Origin: Aurantiochytrium sp. KH105
Taxonomy: Eukaryota > Sar > Bigyra > Thraustochytrida > Thraustochytriidae
Reading direction: 5' to 3'
NCBI GenBank assembly: GCA_003116975.1
Contig: BGKB01000020.1
Location: 310,001-374,000, forward strand
DNA length: 64,000 nucleotides
The notes beneath the pieces are model-generated. The model was not told the origin of the DNA. It saw only the letters and a list, made by a program, of their open reading frames with translations, and did not search any database. The translations under genes were made by a program, and so were the position numbers. This document shows, one piece after another, positions 59,133 to 64,000 of the stretch (within the stretch, counting starts at the first letter, position 1; each line of letters opens with the position of its first letter).

Positions 59133-60485
59133 TTAAGAAAAAGATACCTCGGTGCACAAAACGGGTTCCTCAAATTCTACCCTAAAAGAATCAAACCTGC
59201 TTTCATTGTGCTCTCGTAACGTCAGACCGCTGAATTTGAAGGCCTCTTTACATGCATATCGAGAATCTGCACATCGAGCATTTGCATTCCATTGCGGGGG
59301 AGCGCATGACAAGAGTGAAGCCAAGCGTGACATGGATAAAACCAAGCACTCTGGCCTGGAATCCACAAGAACCACCGCAAAATCTCTCACAGCCGCCGCA
59401 AAATCAATAACAGCTGCCGCGGGCTTTGGATTCTGCTTTACGTCCTTTCGCTCCCCTTTAGGACGACGAGCTTCAGATGGCGCGTGTGTGGTTGATTCAT
59501 CACGCAACTCGACAATGCTCGGGTTCCTTTCCTCGAGAATGCGCAAGACTTCATCCAAAGGAAACCAGGAATTCTGATACTGTGGAATATAGCCAAATTC
59601 CGTGACAGGTCCAACGAGAAGATGGCAATGTAAATAACCCACGGTCGGGTCTGTGTGGAAACCAAATTGGAGATTCTCCGGCTGCAGCCAATACCCAATG
59701 TCATGTCCCTGTATCTCTTGTCCGGCCCACTTTTCGGCGAAATAATCGTAGTTAGCGCGCACAAATTCTTTGCCCTGTTCGCGCATAGCCTTTAACAGCG
59801 GGATATCGCGCTTTCGGAGGTCAAAAACCCAGCGAAGACGTATGTCACCTAATTCCATGCCCTGCCCGAGCTCTCCGGTCGGGATGAGAAGCATGTGCCA
59901 AATGATTGCTAGATCGTGCTCTGCGATGCCGCGGAATCCAAGAACGCGCTCGTTCTTGGTCATGAACCCTTGATGGCCAATGTGCTGGGGCAAAATTTTC
60001 TCGCCCTGCGCAATTTTTGCGAAAAGCAAGCCATTCTTCGTGCATGACCCAGAGAGCGCACGATTTTTGACAGAGTGCAGGTTTTCGTGCGATTCGTCCC
60101 TCAGTTCAACGTCTTGCTGCTCATGCGCGAAAGAATTCGCTCCAAAAGCTTCCGCCCAAAGTCTCTCATGACTTTGCATTCTGCAAGTCATGGCCTTCTC
60201 CTCATGAGGCTGCCCTGCACTCTGCAGCAGCAGCTCCGCTGTGGCGTACTTTCCAGACTCGCACGCAGCAGCTGGCTTTTGCGCCAATACCGACTCCGGC
60301 CTCAGCTCCGTTCCCTGAACCAGTTTGTACACGAGCTCGTCCTCGTCGCCCGACCTCTGGCCTCCTCGCCCTGTTGCGCCGGGCACGCATGCACACGGTC
60401 CTTCTTGCCGGGATGAAGCGCCGCTCGCACATCCACACGCCCTGGCGCGCGCGAGAAGCGGGGTCTCTCCAATGCGCCTGTCCAT
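59133..60485 (-). CDS. HIT-like (histidine triad superfamily) protein
   Basis: A 450-residue frame from MDRRIGETPLLARARA. The frame continues upstream to 60896 through Cys/Ser/Arg-rich sequence judged non-coding. About residues 150-310 resemble a HIT nucleotide-hydrolase/transferase fold. LLFAKIAQGEKILPQHIGHQ opens it and WHMLLIPTGELGQ is the usual core strand before the long helix. GYLHCHLLVGP is the triad, where HxHxHxx reads YLHCHLL: the first His is Tyr, while the middle (nucleophile) and last His remain. The C-terminal 130 residues are unassigned (LTLREHNESRFDSFRVEFEE). It could act on a nucleoside phosphate or capped nucleotide, but the substrate is not readable. The start position is uncertain. 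Confidence 0.68.
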   Translation of the reverse strand: MDRRIGETPLLARARACGCASGASSRQEGPCACVPGATGRGGQRSGDEDELVYKLVQGTELRPESVLAQKPAAACESGKYATAELLLQSAGQPHEEKAMTCRMQSHERLWAEAFGANSFAHEQQDVELRDESHENLHSVKNRALSGSCTKNGLLFAKIAQGEKILPQHIGHQGFMTKNERVLGFRGIAEHDLAIIWHMLLIPTGELGQGMELGDIRLRWVFDLRKRDIPLLKAMREQGKEFVRANYDYFAEKWAGQEIQGHDIGYWLQPENLQFGFHTDPTVGYLHCHLLVGPVTEFGYIPQYQNSWFPLDEVLRILEERNPSIVELRDESTTHAPSEARRPKGERKDVKQNPKPAAAVIDFAAAVRDFAVVLVDSRPECLVLSMSRLASLLSCAPPQWNANARCADSRYACKEAFKFSGLTLREHNESRFDSFRVEFEEPVLCTEVSFS

Positions 60486-60896
60486 CCTTGGTTCTTGGTT
60501 TGCTTGCTGCCCTCCGAGGCGGCGATCGTCCGCCTTGGCGAGTACCCGATTCGGACTTGAGAAGAAACCGGCGAGAGCACGCGCCACGAGAGCCTGCGCT
60601 GCGGCGCTGCCGGAGGAGAACTTGCAGAACCCAGCACTTTTTCTTTTCTTTTTTGACCCCAAAGAAAGAGTCCCACGCTCTCTGCCGTTGACCAATGGAG
60701 ACGCTTGCAAATTTTCCGAGCTCCGATTTCGGCTGCAGCTGCAGTTGCAGCTGCTGCTGCTGCAGCCGATGCAGAGCGGATATAGCACCGCGCTCAGCCC
60801 GTGCCCAGGCCCGCGCCACGCTCCTCGAGTCAAGAGATGGCGTGGTGAGGGCTGGCCGGAGCATCGATCGACAATTTTAATCGAAACGCACTGCAA

Positions 60897-61534
60897 AAAA
60901 AAACAAGCTGAGACAAACCCTTCTTGGCACGAGATGTTCTCGAAAGTCTCTTGACGTGAACCGAGGCTCCTAAATGGTGCGGATGTTGCCAGCTCTTCTT
61001 AGGCTCTCCTCTCCAGAAACCAGCGCGGGGCGGGTACTCGCACCGAGGATGGCAATCGAATCTGTAAGTTGAGACAGGAAGGGTCCTCGTGTGTCTGACT
61101 TTCGGGTCGCAACACAGGTTCAGGTTCTCGCCGAGTTGCGGTCTTGTAGGAGGCACGAGCCTCGAAGATGGCTGGGCGGGCCAGGTCTTTTTTCGAAGTG
61201 CTCAAGGTATACGACATCTTTCGTTAGACAAACAAGCAAAACAAGCAGAACATGACGAGAGAAACGTTGAATTTCAGCACTGCATTAAAAAAAAAAAATT
61301 GATTCCAATGTGCAAAAGGAAAGCTAGGCAAAGTTTTGATCGTAGTTGCTGGCGATCGCAGGCAGTGGTGGTGACTTATTTCGAAAATTTTCAAATGGAT
61401 TTTTTCTCTTGACTGCGGCTAAATATTCGATGATGTTGTTGAGAACAACCGACGCGTAAGGCAGAAAAACTTAGTCACCAGCTTCAGCCTGGGTGTAGGC
61501 TTAAGGCTTGGCCTAGGCCCAACGAAGCCTAGAT
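60897..61534. other. Intergenic region
   Basis: About 640 bp, plus the upstream part of the HIT-like frame (60486-60896), with no supported gene. CTAGGC-type palindromic bits occur near 61501-61540. It probably contains the HIT-gene promoter and the 3' UTR of the first two-span protein. Confidence 0.45.
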
Positions 61535-62002
61535 CTAGACGGTCGTCACTGCAGTGTTTTTGTTCATGGCTTGCTGCATGATATTGCGTTGGATCGCAGA
61601 GTTAATCTGATAATCGAGCACCAGATACATAACGACCAGCCCCATACCTCCAGAGCAAAGTGTTGCTAAAACGGCCAATGCAATCATGCCGCATGTGACG
61701 GACCGTTGTTCGACGGGGAGATGCGCTTCTTTCTGTTGCAGCTTCCGAACCATGCAGCAGAGAGCAACAAAGCTCAAAACGTAGAGAAGCGCAAGGATAA
61801 TGAGACCAATAAGAACTCCTCTCGTGATCGTGGTGAGCGAATCATGAAGCAGATCATCAAGCTCATCATCATGGTAGTACTCAGGCCCAATGCAACTTAG
61901 GCCTCCGTCGGAGTAAACGGTGCAAGATTCATAAGAGAATGCCGCACAATAGTATCCGCAGCAATCGTTCGTTGCGTCATAAGTACCAGCAGAACAGTTC
62001 AT
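61535..62002 (-). CDS. Cys-rich two-span membrane protein, paralogue A
   Basis: A 155-residue protein of no family I know. The N-terminal 50 residues are Cys-rich (C3, C14-C15, C19, C27, C37) and acidic near the membrane (HDDELDDLLHD). Two hydrophobic segments follow, about 62-84 (GVLIGLIILALLYVLSFVAL) and 104-129 (GMIALAVLATLCSGGMGLVV). They are joined by a short polar loop containing KLQQKEAHLPVEQR. The tail is QINSAIQRNIMQQAM...AVTTV. It has no cleavable signal peptide, so the Cys-rich end is likely placed outside with both termini on one side. It is clearly related to the neighbour at 62594-63100, about 590 bp upstream on the same strand, so the pair is a tandem duplication. Confidence 0.8.
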   Translation of the reverse strand: MNCSAGTYDATNDCCGYYCAAFSYESCTVYSDGGLSCIGPEYYHDDELDDLLHDSLTTITRGVLIGLIILALLYVLSFVALCCMVRKLQQKEAHLPVEQRSVTCGMIALAVLATLCSGGMGLVVMYLVLDYQINSAIQRNIMQQAMNKNTAVTTV

Positions 62003-62593
62003 CTTGGTTGGAAAGCTTGTCTGGCACCGAGCAATAGTTTTGGTTTTGACTGCAGGATCCGCACCGGGATTAGCCGGCCAGATCTGTGCACTCTCTCCTC
62101 ATTTGCGTGCATATGTTACCCGACTCTATAAGCTGAATCAACTGTAGTATATATGTTGTTTGCGGTCTTGTATTTCTTTTCACGTCCAGACGGATCTGGG
62201 TTCCCAAGAGGATGGTCGAAGTCCCCCGGGGGTTAAAAACTGGTTGTCCCGGTTGACAAGGGTTTTTCAAACTCTTTCATAAGAGTGAACCGTTCCCATT
62301 GTCAGTCCCGGCGACTCCGGCGGACAACTGTCAACTGTCAATCCCCCACCCCCTCATCCCTCACGGGTCACGGCTGAGCACCGGAGACCAAACGAATCAG
62401 TTTGTTTTGAATGGAACAACTGCAGGTATACAGTAGGATCGTCAACTGTGATTGAAATCAGAGGCAAACGATCGAGCAAGCAATGCAGCCATTATTTTTT
62501 TTAAGAATGCAACGATACTTTATGCCTTTCAGGGTCAGATGCCTTTCAAAAACTGCTAGCTGCTGTTTCCGGGCAGTAGTGAGCCCATTTGCA
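62003..62593. other. Spacer between tandem paralogues
   Basis: About 590 bp with no other gene. CCCCGGGGG-type palindromic sequence lies near 62225-62235. It should hold the promoter of paralogue A and the 3' UTR of paralogue B. Confidence 0.5.
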
Positions 62594-63100
62594 TTAGACC
62601 TTTTCATCCACAGGAGTGACCGCGACGACCGCATTTTGCATGGCATTTCGCTGCCATGCTTGCTCGATTTGTTGGTTGTACAAAAAGAACGCGCCAGCTA
62701 GGCCCATGCAGCCCATGCAAAGGGTGGCAGAAAACATGACGGCCTTCGCGGTGGTGTTCATCGTTCGTTGCTCCACGGGAAGACCGGCTTCCTTCTTTTG
62801 AAGGATTTGAATGCAATAGTAGCAGACGGCAAACGTACACGCCCAGAGCAGGACGATGACAACGACGATGGCAATCCAAACTCCCAAAGAGATGGAGAGC
62901 ATGGAGCTAATGTCGGGCGTGTAAATGCCAGGGTTATTGTCGTTGTCATTGTCAGAGGTAACTTCATCATTGCTACAGGTAACGACATTGTACATTCCAT
63001 TGTAGAATTCTACATAGCATGAGTTCCAGTTGTCACAAGTATCTGAGCAGCAGGCGCTGCTTGAAGCATAATGTCCTACCTCGCAAGCGCTGAGCGACAT
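62594..63100 (-). CDS. Cys-rich two-span membrane protein, paralogue B
   Basis: A 168-residue paralogue of the protein at 61535-62002. It shares the ectodomain cysteine pattern (C6, C17-C18, C22, C28, C42, against C3, C14-C15, C19, C27, C37). The first span is about 72-96 (LGVWIAIVVVIVLLWACTFA) and the second about 118-139 (ATLCMGCMGLAGAF). The loop LQKKEAGLPVEQR differs little from paralogue A's LQQKEAHLPVEQR. The tail QIEQAWQRNAMQNAVVAVTPV also matches. It has an Asn/Asp-rich insert (SDNDNDNN) that A lacks. It has no known domain. The cysteines may form disulfides outside the cell or in a lumen. I see no signal peptide. Confidence 0.8.
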   Translation of the reverse strand: MSLSACEVGHYASSSACCSDTCDNWNSCYVEFYNGMYNVVTCSNDEVTSDNDNDNNPGIYTPDISSMLSISLGVWIAIVVVIVLLWACTFAVCYYCIQILQKKEAGLPVEQRTMNTTAKAVMFSATLCMGCMGLAGAFFLYNQQIEQAWQRNAMQNAVVAVTPVDEKV

Positions 63101-64000
63101 ACTGCTTGCAGAAATATTTGCAGTCTACGACGTGGACGGCACTTCTGTTCCGAATTTGCCTGACGATTGTTGCCTGCTCTGAGCGAGGGAGCCCGGCCGG
63201 CAGTGCCTTTTCCCTCCTTCCCTCTTTGCCGTGTCTCTCTTACAAGGCGCAGTATAATTGCTCTTGCAACTGCAGGCGGTGCACGTGACGCGTGCCAAAC
63301 TTTGCACGTTTTCCAGCGCGGCGGCAGCGGGGTGTGCAGGCTCCACAAGTTCAACTTACTACGACTACTGTAATATCGAGTCTCTTGCGATGCTTTCTCG
63401 AGGCTTATGCGCCATCCGAGGAGCACTGATTCATCCCTCCCTCCCCAACGCACTGGCCTCGGAGGCGCCAACCTCCTCCCTAGAGCAGAGATCTGCAGCG
63501 CGACGGAGCTTGCTTGCGGCAGCGGCAGCGGCGCCTCAATTCCCTCGCTCGGCCGTCCCGGTATGGCAAAGCCACCAAGGCGGAGTGCACCGCTAATGGT
63601 GCCAGCGTATGGGCTACGCAAGTTTCGTTTTGCGGAACGTCTTGCGATCTGCAGCTGTGTGCACGATTTCGTGGCCCGCGCGTGCCGCCGTGACTGGATC
63701 ATTAGCGTCGGTCAATCACTCCTGACCGACACGTTTTACTTATGCACGTGTATAGCTGCGTTACTACGCAAGCTCTTCCCCCGTGGACAACGGGACAGCG
63801 GCCCCGCGCGTGCCGTGCCATGCGGTGCGCTGCGCAGTGCCATCGATGGGCGCGCGCTTGCGACCTAAGCATGTCAGAATGCTACAGGTTGACCCAGAGA
63901 AAGCACCCAGTTGGCCTGGGGCCTATCGGCACCAGTCTTTTTTGAGCGAAAAGTTACAGTCGAAGGTAGGCCTTGCATAAAGTTCCAAGCTGGTGGACAC
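63101..64000. other. Terminal stretch without a supported gene
   Basis: About 900 bp. Frames of 100-208 codons occur on both strands but are Ser/Arg/Ala-rich, with no domain. It likely contains the promoter of paralogue B and perhaps the flank of a gene beyond the window. Confidence 0.5.

Noticed and set aside
59133-60896. Calling the HIT-like protein a DCPS scavenger decapping enzyme
   Set aside because: The DCPS N-terminal domain is not seen and the triad differs (YLHCHLL). Only the superfamily is supported.

Overview
This is a nuclear-genome window from a GC-rich, gene-dense unicellular eukaryote. Genes lie on both strands, about 1 to 3 kb apart. Most are long uninterrupted reading frames, including a 2,601-codon PIKK kinase and a 1,696-codon ABC transporter, but two genes have clear short GT-AG introns (55 to about 120 bp). 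An axonemal dynein light chain shows the organism makes motile cilia. An SFI1-like protein, SMG1, cactin, an HSP104-type disaggregase, a hybrid histidine kinase and many low-complexity insertions all fit a flagellated protist. The best guess is a stramenopile such as a thraustochytrid (Labyrinthulomycetes). That placement is inferred from gene style only.

Layout. 1-1.86 kb: GC-rich low-complexity DNA. 1.9-8.7 kb: coiled-coil protein (-), M23-like peptidase (+), unknown protein (+), DNAL1 (-, spliced). 9.2-12 kb: large ankyrin protein (-). 12.6-17.3 kb: divergent DNAJ (-) and HSP104 (+) genes with an 11-unit heat-shock element between them. 17.6-22.9 kb: cactin (-) and a 15-exon leucine-rich-repeat gene (-) with one repeat per exon. 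23.2-26.3 kb: histidine acid phosphatase (+) and double-hotdog acyl-CoA thioesterase (+). 26.5-34.3 kb: SMG1 (-). 35.4-39.2 kb: SFI1-like protein (+) and DTD2/ATD-type deacylase (+). 39.3-42.4 kb: PH plus permuted papain-like protein (-), divergent from a ceramide synthase (+). 42.8-47.9 kb: ABCC transporter (-). 49.4-53.3 kb: IQ/coiled-coil protein (+) and sulfotransferase (-). 53.3-56.5 kb: gene-poor repeat-rich DNA. 56.5-60.5 kb: hybrid histidine kinase (+) and HIT-like protein (-). 61.5-63.1 kb: two tandem paralogues (-) of a cysteine-rich two-membrane-span protein I do not recognise. 63.1-64 kb: no supported gene.

There is no operon logic. The functional links are the DNAJ/HSP104 pair (cooperating disaggregation chaperones sharing one upstream region) and a scatter of ciliary or centrosomal genes (DNAL1, SFI1-like, perhaps the IQ and coiled-coil proteins). 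I found no tRNA, rRNA, CRISPR array or recognisable transposon. There is one 20-base assembly gap at 21500-21519.
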